Origin: Marisalimonas marina
Lineage (GTDB): Bacteria > Pseudomonadota > Alphaproteobacteria > Puniceispirillales > Marisalimonadaceae
Reading direction: 5' to 3'
Length of the DNA: 64,000 nucleotides
Assembly (NCBI GenBank): GCA_038131365.1
Contig: JAYPPH010000003.1
Location: forward strand, 124,001-188,000
Shown here piece by piece: positions 44,322 through 53,234 of this stretch. Under the pieces are notes generated by a model. It was not told the origin of the DNA and did no database searches. It saw only the letters and a program-made list of their open reading frames with translations. Within the stretch, counting starts at the first letter, position 1; each line of letters begins with the position of its first letter. A program made the translations under genes and the position numbers.

Positions 44322-45164
44322 ATGAAAGCAGCTGATTTTTCATATCACGAAGCAATAGATATTCAAGATGCTATAAAAATTAAAGCTAACGACGATGAAG
44401 CAGTTATTTTAGCAGGCGGACAATCACTTTTACCTGCTTTAAATATGAGGTTATCAAGTCCTAGCTGTTTAATAGACATATCTAAAATCAGTGGTTTAGA
44501 TGAGATTAAAATAGACGGTAACTATTTGTATATAGGTGCATTAGCTACACATTCTAACGTCATGAAAAATGAACTTGTTTTAGAAAAAATGCCTTGTTTA
44601 ATTGATATCCTCAAAATGGTAGCTCATCCAGCTATTAGGAATAAGGGTACTCATGGAGGTAGTATAGCCTATGGAGATCCAGCAGCAGAATTACCTGCTT
44701 TAGCAGTTGCAACAAATGCCGAAATTTTAGTTTCTGGTCAAAATGGTGATAGATCCATAAAAGCTAAAGATTTTTATTTAGGTCTATTCGATACAGCTAT
44801 CAATCAAGATGAAATTGTCATTGGAATTAAATATCCTTTATTAAAACAGGAGCAAGTTATTCTTTTTGATGAAGTATGTAGACGTCATGGCGACTATGCA
44901 ATGGCTGGTTTAATAGCCAATGTTAATAAAGTAGGTGGTAAGGTTAATGATTTAAACCTCGTGTATTTTGCAACTGGTGATAAGCCAGATATTGCAGACA
45001 AAACAGCAAAGTTATTTTTAGAAAATGGTTATGATTATTCAAATTTAAAAAATTCTTTAAGTTCTGAAATTGATTTTGCAGGTGATTTAAATAGTAGTTC
45101 AGAAATGAAACTTCACTTAGCAACAGTCCTAATTAAAAAAGTTTTAAACAAGTTGGAGGCATAA
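44322..45164 (+). CDS. Molybdenum hydroxylase FAD-binding subunit (CoxM/XdhB-like)
   Basis: 280-aa medium subunit that passes electrons from the iron-sulfur subunit to FAD. FAD-binding motifs are AGGQSLLPALNMR (31-43) and GTHGGSIAYGDPAAELPA near 107. The frame opens at 44295, but AGGGGGA before the ATG at 44322 and the family N-terminus K-A-A-D-F-S-Y set the start. The stop TAA abuts the ATG of the small subunit. Gene order M-S-L is that of carbon monoxide dehydrogenase and of nicotine/ketone dehydrogenases; the large subunit argues against CO as substrate. Confidence 0.92.
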   Translation: MKAADFSYHEAIDIQDAIKIKANDDEAVILAGGQSLLPALNMRLSSPSCLIDISKISGLDEIKIDGNYLYIGALATHSNVMKNELVLEKMPCLIDILKMVAHPAIRNKGTHGGSIAYGDPAAELPALAVATNAEILVSGQNGDRSIKAKDFYLGLFDTAINQDEIVIGIKYPLLKQEQVILFDEVCRRHGDYAMAGLIANVNKVGGKVNDLNLVYFATGDKPDIADKTAKLFLENGYDYSNLKNSLSSEIDFAGDLNSSSEMKLHLATVLIKKVLNKLEA

Positions 45165-45641
45165 ATGACTGCTAACAATACATCAAATATATCTTTTACA
45201 GTAAATGGTGAAAAATTTAATAACGTAAACGTACCTTCAAGACAGCATTTGGCAGATTATTTAAGATCACAGGGTCTTACAGGTACTCATTTAGGATGTG
45301 AGCAGGGTGCTTGTGGTGCTTGTACCATTGAAATGGATGGTAAAGCAGTGAGGTCATGTTTAGTCCTAGCATCTCAGGCAAATGGGTCTGATTTAAAAAC
45401 TGTTGAGGGTTTTGATGATCAAATGATGGAACAAGTAAAAGAGAGCTTTCTTAAGCATAATGCTTTTCAATGTGGTTTTTGTTCTCCTGGAATGCTTATG
45501 ACGACTAAAGAAATTCTATTGAGCAAGAAAAAGCTTACTAGAGATGAAATAAGATCTGAAATTTCTGGAAATTATTGCAGGTGTACTGGTTATCAATCGA
45601 TAGTTGATGCTATTGAAGAATGTATTAACGAAATTAATTAA
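45165..45641 (+). CDS. Molybdenum hydroxylase (2Fe-2S) small subunit (CoxS-like)
   Basis: 158-aa electron-transfer subunit with two [2Fe-2S] clusters. Plant-ferredoxin type: Cys45, Cys50, Cys53, Cys65. Second cluster: Cys103, Cys106 (QCGFCSPGM), Cys138, Cys140 (YCRCTG). All eight ligands are intact. Starts directly after the FAD subunit and is followed 10 bases later by the large subunit, so the three form one complex. Confidence 0.95.
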   Translation: MTANNTSNISFTVNGEKFNNVNVPSRQHLADYLRSQGLTGTHLGCEQGACGACTIEMDGKAVRSCLVLASQANGSDLKTVEGFDDQMMEQVKESFLKHNAFQCGFCSPGMLMTTKEILLSKKKLTRDEIRSEISGNYCRCTGYQSIVDAIEECINEIN

Positions 45642-45651
45642 GGTGTAAGAT

Positions 45652-48045
45652 ATGGATGATTTAAAAGTAAACCAAAACCCTAAATTAGGTTCAATAGATA
45701 GGCCCAACTCTTATATTGGTAGAAGTGTTCCAAGGCAAAATGCTAAAAAACATCTAGATGGAGGAGGGCAGTTTGTTGATGATCTTACTTTGCCTAGAAT
45801 GGTCCATGTTGCCTTTTTAAGATCACCTTTTGCTCATGCAGAAATAAAATCAATTGATGTTAAAAATGCAAAACAGTCCGATGGTGTAATTGATGTATTT
45901 ACTGCAAAGGAAATAGATGAGGTATGTAAACCTTGGGTTGGTGTTTTAGGTCATTTAGGTGAAATGAGATCTCCTGAGCAGTCACCATTAGCAAAAAATA
46001 TTGCCAGATGGCAGGGTGAACCTGTGGCTGTTGTTATTGCTAATTCAAGAGCTCAAGCAGAAGATGCTTTAGAATTAATAGAAGTTGATTGGCTAGAAAA
46101 AGATGCCCAGGTAGATATGGAAACAGCTTTGGACCCAAATGCTGTAATTATACACCCTGAACTAGGTAATAATTTATTTTGGACCAGAACAGTAAATCAA
46201 GGAGATGTTGATAAGGCATTTAAAGAAGCAGATGCTGTTGTTGAAACCACACTTGATTTTGCAAGGCATACAGGTGTCACGCTAGAATCTAGAGGTATTG
46301 TTGCTGATTGGAATAAAGCAGAAAATAAAATGACTATTTATCATAATGGTCAAGCTCCGCATATGATGCAGCATATAATTGCCAAACATTTAGATCTTAA
46401 TGAAGGCTTAGTTAGAATTATTAGTAGGGATGTGGGTGGCTCTTTTGGAATTAAAGTTCACGTTTATCCAGATGAAATGGCTGTTACTGCTATTTCAAAA
46501 AAATTAGGTAGACCAGTAAAATTCATTGCAGATAGATTAGAGAGTTTCACCACGGATATTCATGCAAGATGTCATAAAATTAGTGGTAAACTTGGTGTTG
46601 ATAAAAATGGAAAAATACTAGCAATGGAAATTGACGATTTGAGTGGTATTGGTCCTTTTAGTATGTATCCGAGAACATCGGCTATTGAAACAAATCAAGT
46701 GCTTAACCTTTCTGGGGCACCTTACGTTATACCTAATTATAAAGCTGTAGGTACTGTGGTTTTTCAAAATAAAACACCAATGTGTCAATATAGAGCCGTT
46801 GGGCATCCAATAGCTGTAGCTATTACAGAAGCTTTAATTGATAAAGCAGCTTATAAAATTGGAATGGATTTAGATAAAATTAGAAAAATGAATTTTATTC
46901 CTGATAATTCATATCCTAATAAGTCACCATCAGGTGTCCCTTTGGAAGATCTATCTCATCAAGCTTCAATGGATAAACTTCTCGAAATCATGGATATAAA
47001 AGAAATTGAAACCAAGAAAAAAGATGATTACGAAAAAGGAATATTATCAGGATATGGTGTTATTAGTATGTGTGAAGTAACTAATCCTAGTCCATTATTT
47101 TATGGAGTAGGAGGTGCGCATATTTCATCCCAAGATGGTGCATCCATAAGGTTAGAAGGTTCTGGGGCAATTCATTTATCGTCATCTATAACTGAACAAG
47201 GTCAAGGAACTGAGGCTATTATGAAGCAGATAGCGGCGGATCAATTAGGTGTAAAATTAGAATCCGTTAGAGTTACCTTAGGTGATACTGACGCAACACC
47301 ATATGGTGGTGGTACATGGGCATCCAGAGGAGCTGGAATTGGTGGGGAAGCTGTCTTAAAAGCTGCACGAAAACTTAAAGATAATATTTTAAATATTGCA
47401 GCAGCGATTATGCAAACTGATAAAGATTCCCTAGATATTGAAGATAACAATGTTATTAGGAAAAATGGTGGAGAGGGTATTTCTCTCCAAAAACTAGCCG
47501 AAACAGTATATTATAGAGGCCATGAAATTCCTAAGGGTACAAACCCTGAATTGTTAGCGACAGCTAGTTTTTTAATTGAAGGCATTCCTTTTGTTTTTAC
47601 AAATAGTGCAATGGGCTGCCAAGTTTCAATTGATCAAGATACAGGAATTATCAAGATTAATAAATTTTGGGCTGTTGAGGATTGTGGTACTCAAATTAAC
47701 CCTAAATTAGTTGAAGAGCAAATTAGAGGTGGTGTTATTCAAGGTATTGGAGGTGCTCTGTTTGAAGAATGTGTATATGACGATCAAGGAAATATGCAAA
47801 ATGCAACTATGGCTGATTATCTTGTTCCTATGGCATATGAGATGCCTGATATCATAGTTGATCATGTCACAACTAATTCTGGTCGCAGTATTATTGGTGC
47901 AAAGGGTGCAGGAGAAGCCGGAACTGGTGGTGCGCCTGCAGTTATAATGAATGCGATAAATAATGCTTTAAAACAGGTGGGTGCTGAAGTGATTTCACAA
48001 CCAATTACTCCAGAAAAAGTTTTAAAGGCCTTAGGTAAGATTTAA
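45652..48045 (+). CDS. Molybdenum hydroxylase molybdopterin-binding large subunit (CoxL-like)
   Basis: 797-aa catalytic subunit. N-terminal ald/xan-dh hammerhead domain with HLDGGGQFVDDL, then the molybdopterin domains: GGSFGIKVHVYPDE near residue 263, QYRAVGHP near 382 where CO dehydrogenases have AYRCSFR, EQGQGTEAIMKQIAADQL near 520, and the catalytic Glu in GAKGAGEAGTGGAP near 750. The missing Cys loop excludes form I CO dehydrogenase. Enzymes of this kind hydroxylate N-heterocycles, ketones or aldehydes with water as oxygen donor. Head of the catabolic island. Confidence 0.93.
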   Translation: MDDLKVNQNPKLGSIDRPNSYIGRSVPRQNAKKHLDGGGQFVDDLTLPRMVHVAFLRSPFAHAEIKSIDVKNAKQSDGVIDVFTAKEIDEVCKPWVGVLGHLGEMRSPEQSPLAKNIARWQGEPVAVVIANSRAQAEDALELIEVDWLEKDAQVDMETALDPNAVIIHPELGNNLFWTRTVNQGDVDKAFKEADAVVETTLDFARHTGVTLESRGIVADWNKAENKMTIYHNGQAPHMMQHIIAKHLDLNEGLVRIISRDVGGSFGIKVHVYPDEMAVTAISKKLGRPVKFIADRLESFTTDIHARCHKISGKLGVDKNGKILAMEIDDLSGIGPFSMYPRTSAIETNQVLNLSGAPYVIPNYKAVGTVVFQNKTPMCQYRAVGHPIAVAITEALIDKAAYKIGMDLDKIRKMNFIPDNSYPNKSPSGVPLEDLSHQASMDKLLEIMDIKEIETKKKDDYEKGILSGYGVISMCEVTNPSPLFYGVGGAHISSQDGASIRLEGSGAIHLSSSITEQGQGTEAIMKQIAADQLGVKLESVRVTLGDTDATPYGGGTWASRGAGIGGEAVLKAARKLKDNILNIAAAIMQTDKDSLDIEDNNVIRKNGGEGISLQKLAETVYYRGHEIPKGTNPELLATASFLIEGIPFVFTNSAMGCQVSIDQDTGIIKINKFWAVEDCGTQINPKLVEEQIRGGVIQGIGGALFEECVYDDQGNMQNATMADYLVPMAYEMPDIIVDHVTTNSGRSIIGAKGAGEAGTGGAPAVIMNAINNALKQVGAEVISQPITPEKVLKALGKI

Positions 48046-48050
48046 TAAAA

Positions 48051-48530
48051 TTAGATACTTATCCAATTTTCATTATCTTTTAGTCTATGTTTGACTATGC
48101 CAGGTTTAAGGGAGGCTTCTATAAAGCAACCATTTATTGCGGCTTTAAGTAGTTGCTTTTTTCTTTCAATAGGCTCTTCACTAATAATATCAATATCTAA
48201 ATTATAACCATCACAACTCGCTTGGTATGGGCCCTCTTCTAATATATCCCCTTGCCATTCCATTAAAGCATCAATTTTAATTTCATTAACTTCGATTTTT
48301 AATTTTTTACCAAAAGCCTTTATTTGTGTCATCACACAACCACATAATGAAGCTGTAAATAATGCCAAAGGAGGAGGGGCTGTACCTTTGCCTCCATGAA
48401 ATGCACCTTCGTCAGTTGCTAATTTAAATGTTTCATTCATTGACTCAAATGCTACATCAATATCATTCCTCATTGAGCCTTTATTTAATGCATTACCAGT
48501 AAATTTTAATTTAAATGATTTATTATTCAT
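48051..48530 (-). CDS. OsmC-family protein (second copy)
   Basis: 159-aa OsmC-fold protein with Cys63 and Cys65 in LFTASLCGCVMTQ and Cys135 in AAINGCFIEAS. It differs from the copy at 43697-44146 by the C-x-C in the first site and by a shifted second site. Last gene of the minus-strand unit starting at 53089, convergent with the large molybdenum-hydroxylase subunit (5 bases). May protect against peroxides formed by the flavin oxygenases of the island, or have a thioester-handling role; not determinable. Confidence 0.82.
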   Translation of the reverse strand: MNNKSFKLKFTGNALNKGSMRNDIDVAFESMNETFKLATDEGAFHGGKGTAPPPLALFTASLCGCVMTQIKAFGKKLKIEVNEIKIDALMEWQGDILEEGPYQASCDGYNLDIDIISEEPIERKKQLLKAAINGCFIEASLKPGIVKHRLKDNENWISI

Positions 48531-48544
48531 AATGACCTCTTCTA

Positions 48545-49747
48545 TTATTGGTAATCTTCTATGTCATACAAGCTAATTGCGGTATCTTTTAAAACATTTT
48601 GAATGTTTGGCATTATCAGATTTTCATTTTCTTTAGGTAAAGACAGGTAATTGCCTAATTTTCTACTTCTATTAACAATGAATTGACTTTCTTTAAGTCT
48701 TAATTGTTCCCATTTACTTAATTTATCTAAATTAAAATTATCACCTAAATATTCAGATAGTTTGAATGCATCCATTGCTGCTTTTGTTACCCCCATTCCA
48801 ACATGAGGTCTTGCCGTAAAAGCCGCGTCTCCAATCGTTACAACTCTACCATTATGCATTTTCATACTTTGTAGATCAAAAATTGGTTGAATGAGTGGCT
48901 GATGTGTTGCTTTGACTAATTCAACAAGCTGTGGCGGAAGATTATTTTCTGCTTCTTCAAATAAATCACTAATGATTTCTTGTCTTATTTCGTTTGGAGG
49001 AATGCCATCTTCATATTGTTGTCCCGACTTACCTAATAATAATTCTTTTAATAATTTCGTGGGTATTGGTTTGTACCATATCCAGTTAATTCGTCTCTTG
49101 CCAATTTCAAAAGGGTTTTCACCTTCTCCTGCTATTGGATAACAAGCTATTTGCTGATTATAGGGTAAAACAATGATAAAATAATTTGAGAGTGTCTCTA
49201 ATGACTTATTACTAATTTCTTCTTCGTTAACAACACCTCTCCAACCAACATATTCAGCATATTGCGGATGGGCACTTTTATCTACATAGGATCGTAAATC
49301 TGATTTAATACCATTAGCAATAATGATTAAGTCAGAGCTTTTTTTCTTTCCATTTTCAAAGTACGCAATGGCTTCATGATTATTTTGTTCAATTTTAATG
49401 CAATCATCACCCATATAATAATTTTCATTGCTAATTTGTTCTCTTAAAATTGAAAATAAATATTGCCAACTTGTATATACTTGAGGGTAGTTGTAACTAC
49501 CATTTATGTTGCCATCATTATCTAATGATACTCTTAATTTGGCCGTTGTACCAAGTACATCGTTATTATTGGTAGCTTTAAAAACAAGATCTGCCAATTC
49601 ATCATAAGTAGCTATGCCCGCTCCACGACCAGAGAGAGGAACGGGAACTTTCTCATGTATAGAAATTTCCCATCCATTTTTTGATAGTGCCGTGGCGGCA
49701 AAAAGACCAGCCATTGAACCACCAATAATAGTTGCTGATGGTTTCAT
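48545..49747 (-). CDS. FAD-dependent aromatic monooxygenase, dihydroxypyridine-hydroxylase-like
   Basis: 400-aa group A flavoprotein hydroxylase. FAD motif GGSMAGLFAATALSKNGW starts at residue 8; the family-typical VPLSGRGAGIATYDEL follows near 37, and the second FAD motif GDAAFTARPHVGMGVTKAA near 292 completes the fold. The GRGAGI segment and overall layout resemble 2,6-dihydroxypyridine 3-hydroxylase of nicotine degradation. It would hydroxylate a phenol- or pyridinol-like ring using NAD(P)H and O2. Five bases separate it from the cyclase gene upstream. Confidence 0.85.
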   Translation of the reverse strand: MKPSATIIGGSMAGLFAATALSKNGWEISIHEKVPVPLSGRGAGIATYDELADLVFKATNNNDVLGTTAKLRVSLDNDGNINGSYNYPQVYTSWQYLFSILREQISNENYYMGDDCIKIEQNNHEAIAYFENGKKKSSDLIIIANGIKSDLRSYVDKSAHPQYAEYVGWRGVVNEEEISNKSLETLSNYFIIVLPYNQQIACYPIAGEGENPFEIGKRRINWIWYKPIPTKLLKELLLGKSGQQYEDGIPPNEIRQEIISDLFEEAENNLPPQLVELVKATHQPLIQPIFDLQSMKMHNGRVVTIGDAAFTARPHVGMGVTKAAMDAFKLSEYLGDNFNLDKLSKWEQLRLKESQFIVNRSRKLGNYLSLPKENENLIMPNIQNVLKDTAISLYDIEDYQ

Positions 49748-49752
49748 AGAGT

Positions 49753-50721
49753 TTATTTTATAGCCATAGGATTTATTGGTGATCCAACGGCTTTAGTTAT
49801 TGGCAGTGGTGGCGCACAAAAGAAAAATTCATATACCTTATCTTCATCACAATCTTTCGCTAAATCACGAAGGTAAAAAATTTCACCCATTGTAATACCA
49901 ATCATTGGAATAACTACCCAATGCCATGGTTGTTGTGCATCTTTTGTTTCATTAGGTCTAACTTCACATCCCCAAGTATCTGTACAAATGGCTGCGATTT
50001 CTTTGTTGTAAATCCATTCAGCGGTATCAAAGGCTAGACCTGGAGCGTCGCCACCTGCGTATCCACCCCAATCTCCAGCATCTAATCGCTGTTCCATTTG
50101 GCCGGTACGAACAATAACAAAATCGCCTTGTTTTATGTCGACATTTTGAGATTTGGCGCATTCATCAAGATCATTAGCGGATATAGCGACGCCATCTTCA
50201 AAAAAATCTACGCCTGCCCATCTAGCAACGTCTAAAAGAACACCTCTTCCTGCCATTTCAGCTCTTACTTTTTCTATCCCGTTTTTTTGAGCTCCATCAC
50301 TGTCTACAAGCCTAGCATCATAACCATTCCACATATAATCATCATAGAAAATATGAGCCAATGCATCCCATTGTGTAGCGCATTGAAGAGGGAGTGATAT
50401 CATATCATCAGCATATCTTAATCCGAACTCATCAAACCTTCCTGCAACAGCATCAGTTCCAGTTGCTAACATAAGATGAATTGGATTAAACCTATTTCCC
50501 CATGTTCCTTTTTGTGGTCCATGTCTATCAAAGTTTAAACCTAAGCTAAAACGTTTTCCTCTTTTAATAAGTTTACTAGCATCAATAACTTTGTCAGGTG
50601 TTATAAAATTTAAAGTTCCTATCTCATCATCAGGACCCCATCGACCCCAATTTTTTAATTTCTCAGCTGTTGCTCTTAAATGTTTAATATCAAACATTTT
50701 TTCGTCATACTTATGTGGCAT
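49753..50721 (-). CDS. Cyclase-family (kynurenine-formamidase-like) metal-dependent hydrolase
   Basis: 322-aa member of the cyclase family (PF04199 type). The metal site is in the variant form Q117-W-D119-x-x-x-H123 (ATQWDALAHIFYDD) rather than H-x-x-T-H-x-D. Further family blocks are NFITPDKVIDASKLIKRGK and AICTDTWGCEV. Such enzymes hydrolyse amides, imides or lactones, including isatin and N-formylkynurenine. AAGGAG supports the ATG. It lies between the VOC gene and the FAD monooxygenase; a second, canonical family member is at 54999-55772. Confidence 0.87.
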   Translation of the reverse strand: MPHKYDEKMFDIKHLRATAEKLKNWGRWGPDDEIGTLNFITPDKVIDASKLIKRGKRFSLGLNFDRHGPQKGTWGNRFNPIHLMLATGTDAVAGRFDEFGLRYADDMISLPLQCATQWDALAHIFYDDYMWNGYDARLVDSDGAQKNGIEKVRAEMAGRGVLLDVARWAGVDFFEDGVAISANDLDECAKSQNVDIKQGDFVIVRTGQMEQRLDAGDWGGYAGGDAPGLAFDTAEWIYNKEIAAICTDTWGCEVRPNETKDAQQPWHWVVIPMIGITMGEIFYLRDLAKDCDEDKVYEFFFCAPPLPITKAVGSPINPMAIK

Positions 50722-50750
50722 TTTATGCTCCTTACAATCGATTTGTTTAA

Positions 50751-51161
50751 CTAAGATGTGGCAAAGTTTAATTCAACCTTTACTCCGTCAGGGTCCATAA
50801 TAAATAACTGTTCCAAAGGAAAGCCTGGAACTTTTCTGTGTGTGTATTCCATAGATATATTATCGAGTTTGCTCTTCATACCTTCTATATCATCAGCATT
50901 AAAGGCAACATGATCTATTGCGCCAGAACCTGACTTAACATCTTCTTTCTTACCTATGTAATAATCTTGACCTGTATCTTGTTGTCTCATTGCAAGGTGA
51001 ATACATGCAGCTTTGTTATCTTTTAAATATAACCAATATCCCTTAAATGGAAAATCTGGCCTATACCCAACCTCTAAACCAAGAATGTCAACGTAAAAAT
51101 CTTTAGTTTTATCAACATCATCTGCAAGAATTAAGACATGTTCAAATGTTTTAAGTGCCAT
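50751..51161 (-). CDS. VOC-family (glyoxalase/dioxygenase fold) protein
   Basis: 136-aa single VOC domain of two beta-alpha-beta-beta-beta units. It begins FEHVLILADDVDKTKDFYVDILGLEVG and has IDHVAFNADDIEGM in the second unit and IMDPDGVKVELNF at the end; written in full these match the metal-site strands (His, Glu). A GTG at 51173 extends the frame, but GGGGAG five bases before the ATG at 51161 decides. Could be an isomerase, lactoylglutathione-lyase-like enzyme or extradiol ring-cleaving dioxygenase of the single-domain kind. Flanked by the alpha/beta hydrolase and the cyclase gene. Confidence 0.83.
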   Translation of the reverse strand: MALKTFEHVLILADDVDKTKDFYVDILGLEVGYRPDFPFKGYWLYLKDNKAACIHLAMRQQDTGQDYYIGKKEDVKSGSGAIDHVAFNADDIEGMKSKLDNISMEYTHRKVPGFPLEQLFIMDPDGVKVELNFATS

Positions 51162-51186
51162 ATTACTCCCCACTAATTATTATTAT

Positions 51187-51982
51187 TTAATTTAAAAATT
51201 CTAAAATAGTATTACTAACTTTCTCTGCACATTCTAGATTTAAAATATGAGCTGCCCCTGAAATACATTCATATTTACTATTTGGAGTAATATGATGCAT
51301 TTCTTCCATAGCCATAGCTGGAGCTCCCATATCTTTTTCACCTGAAATATAGAGTATCTCTTTATTTATTGTAGATAAATCTTTTAAATAATCGAGTTTT
51401 TTAATTGCTTCACAGCTTCCTATATAGCCTTCCTTAGATGTGTTGGTAATCATATCTTTTGAAAGGTTAATAATATCTGAATTATCTGCTATCTTTTGAA
51501 AATTCTTCGCTAAACCATCTTTCAAGAGAGCCATTTACTACACCTTTAGTATCATTTTCTGTGACTACAGCAATTCTTTGATCCCATCCTTCTTGTAAGG
51601 GTGGTGGCATATCAGCTCTAGCTGCGCAGCAAACAAACTTATTAAATCTATTTTGATGCTTAAGGGCTAACCCTAAAGAAGTCATACCGCCCATTGAAAG
51701 ACCTACAAAGTTTGCTTTTTCTACATTAAGATCATCCATTATTTTGATAACATCGTTCTCAAGCATATCAAAAGAGTAGGGACCTTTAGCGGGACTACTT
51801 TTTCCGTGACCTCTTTTATCATATCGAATAATACAATATTTATCTTTCATCGCTTCTACTTGTGGATCCCACATTCTTAAATCTGATCCAAGGGAATTTG
51901 AAAATATAATTTTAGGAAGATCTAAACTTCCAATGACTTCAACATTTAAATAATCATTATTTTCCAAAGAAACACGTGTCAT
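51187..51982 (-). pseudogene. Alpha/beta hydrolase (3-oxoadipate enol-lactonase-like), frameshifted
   Basis: Together the two frames make a 264-aa PcaD-like hydrolase. First part (51982-51482): IIFSNSLGSDLRMWDPQ, YDKRGHGKSS, and the nucleophile elbow GLSMGGM. Second part (to 51187): EILYISGEKDMGAP (acid) and the catalytic His in GAAHILNLE. The frames overlap at 51482-51534; removing one T from the minus-strand T4 run at 51502-51499 joins them as EEFQKIADNSD. PcaD opens enol-lactones; related hydrolases cleave C-C or formamide bonds in pyridine pathways. Single homopolymer indel, so an assembly error is quite possible. Confidence 0.83.
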
Positions 51983-51991
51983 ATTTAAATC

Positions 51992-53089
51992 CTATTCAGC
52001 AGCTATTTTGGTATATTTATTAATTTTAGGCATCACTTTCTCAGCCATTAGTTTCATAGAATTTCTGGCTAAATCAACATCTGCCCAATCGTGACCAGCA
52101 TAAAGTAATGTTCCAAAATCGCCAACTTCATCTCTGAACTCTAATATTTTGTCAGCAACTTCGTCTGCAGAACCAAATAGAATGAGTTTATTACAAATAT
52201 CTTCTAATTTCAGATCGCTGTCAGGCATATCTTGGTCTTCTTTAAATAAATTAGCTCTTCCATGTTTAAGCATTTTTGTTAGTAATTGTTTATAATAAAA
52301 CACATATGGACTTCCATTGCCTAATGCATAATCACGAGCTTTAGTCCTGTCTTCGCAAACAAATATAGACTTAGCAACTCTCCAATCTTTTGAATCAGCC
52401 TTAAAACCACCTTCTTCACAGCCTTGAACATAACTTGGCCAATGAGTTTTAACCCATTTTGGTAATAAAAAGTTAGCAGAGATAGGTTTCCATCCTCTGG
52501 CGGCAGCAGATATCAAGCCTTTAGAATAAGGAGCAACAACAGTACAGATAATTGGAGGATAGGGTTTTTGAAAAGGCTTTTGCATTATTCCTTGACCAAT
52601 TTCTGTCATCTGGGTTCTTTCTGTAGAAACATTCCAATACTTTCCTTCAATGTTATATGGAGCATCTCTTTTCCAAATTTCTAAAACCATATCTATACAT
52701 TCAACAAACATTTCATTTCTGTTTTTATCTAGATTGCCAAACACTTCAGCATCTGAAGCAAGTCCACCAGGGCTTATACCAAAATTAAATCTACCATCTA
52801 ACATATGGTCTAACATTGCAATTTGACCTGCTATGGCTGCAGGGTGTGAGTTAGGCATATTTACAGTGCCAGTACCAAGCCTAATATTCTTAGTTTCTGC
52901 AGCGAGCGAAGCTATAAAAAGTGCGCTTGATGTAATATTTTCCGCGGCATCCGTAACATGTTCACCACAATAAGCCTCTGAAAAACCAATTTGATCAGCT
53001 AATATAAAGGCTTCTCGATCTTCTGATAAAGTTTTTCTGTAGTCTTTATCAATAGGATGGATAGGCATAGTAAAAAAACCAACTTCCAT
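51992..53089 (-). CDS. Luciferase-like (LLM) flavin-dependent monooxygenase
   Basis: 365-aa TIM-barrel flavin oxygenase that needs reduced flavin from a partner reductase. Family blocks: MEVGFFTMPIHPIDKDY at the N-terminus, AYCGEHVTD near 44, IRLGTGTVNMPNSHPAAIAGQIAMLD (in parts) near 75-100, and GRFNFGISPGG. Two ATGs are possible; GGAG inside the upstream one points to 53089. First gene of the unit 53089-48051. A candidate reductase is at 60204. Members open rings (RutA), oxidise ketones or desulfonate; here a ring oxygenation role fits the neighbours. Confidence 0.87.
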   Translation of the reverse strand: MEVGFFTMPIHPIDKDYRKTLSEDREAFILADQIGFSEAYCGEHVTDAAENITSSALFIASLAAETKNIRLGTGTVNMPNSHPAAIAGQIAMLDHMLDGRFNFGISPGGLASDAEVFGNLDKNRNEMFVECIDMVLEIWKRDAPYNIEGKYWNVSTERTQMTEIGQGIMQKPFQKPYPPIICTVVAPYSKGLISAAARGWKPISANFLLPKWVKTHWPSYVQGCEEGGFKADSKDWRVAKSIFVCEDRTKARDYALGNGSPYVFYYKQLLTKMLKHGRANLFKEDQDMPDSDLKLEDICNKLILFGSADEVADKILEFRDEVGDFGTLLYAGHDWADVDLARNSMKLMAEKVMPKINKYTKIAAE

Positions 53090-53133
53090 AGAAAACTCCA
53101 TTATTAAAAAAACTAAATATAGTTTATTGTTGC

Positions 53134-53187
53134 TAAAACATTAAATGATTATTTTTTATGATATATATCAGAAAGTATGATTTAATT
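53134..53187. promoter_or_regulatory. Candidate shared operator in the LLM/dehydrogenase divergent region
   Basis: Carries the same TAAAACATTAAAT (53134-53146) and ATGATTTAATT (53177-53187) found before the molybdenum-hydroxylase operon, in the same order and orientation but spaced 30 instead of 11 bases. It lies between the divergent LLM and dehydrogenase genes. Confidence 0.3.
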
Positions 53188-53234
53188 AGTTTAAATTAAT
53201 AGTTAATATTAATTAAAAAAAATAGGAAACGAGC

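Noticed and set aside
44322..48045. Carbon monoxide dehydrogenase from gene order M-S-L
   Set aside because: The large subunit has QYRAVGHP where form I CO dehydrogenase needs AYRCSFR, and no cox accessory genes are present.
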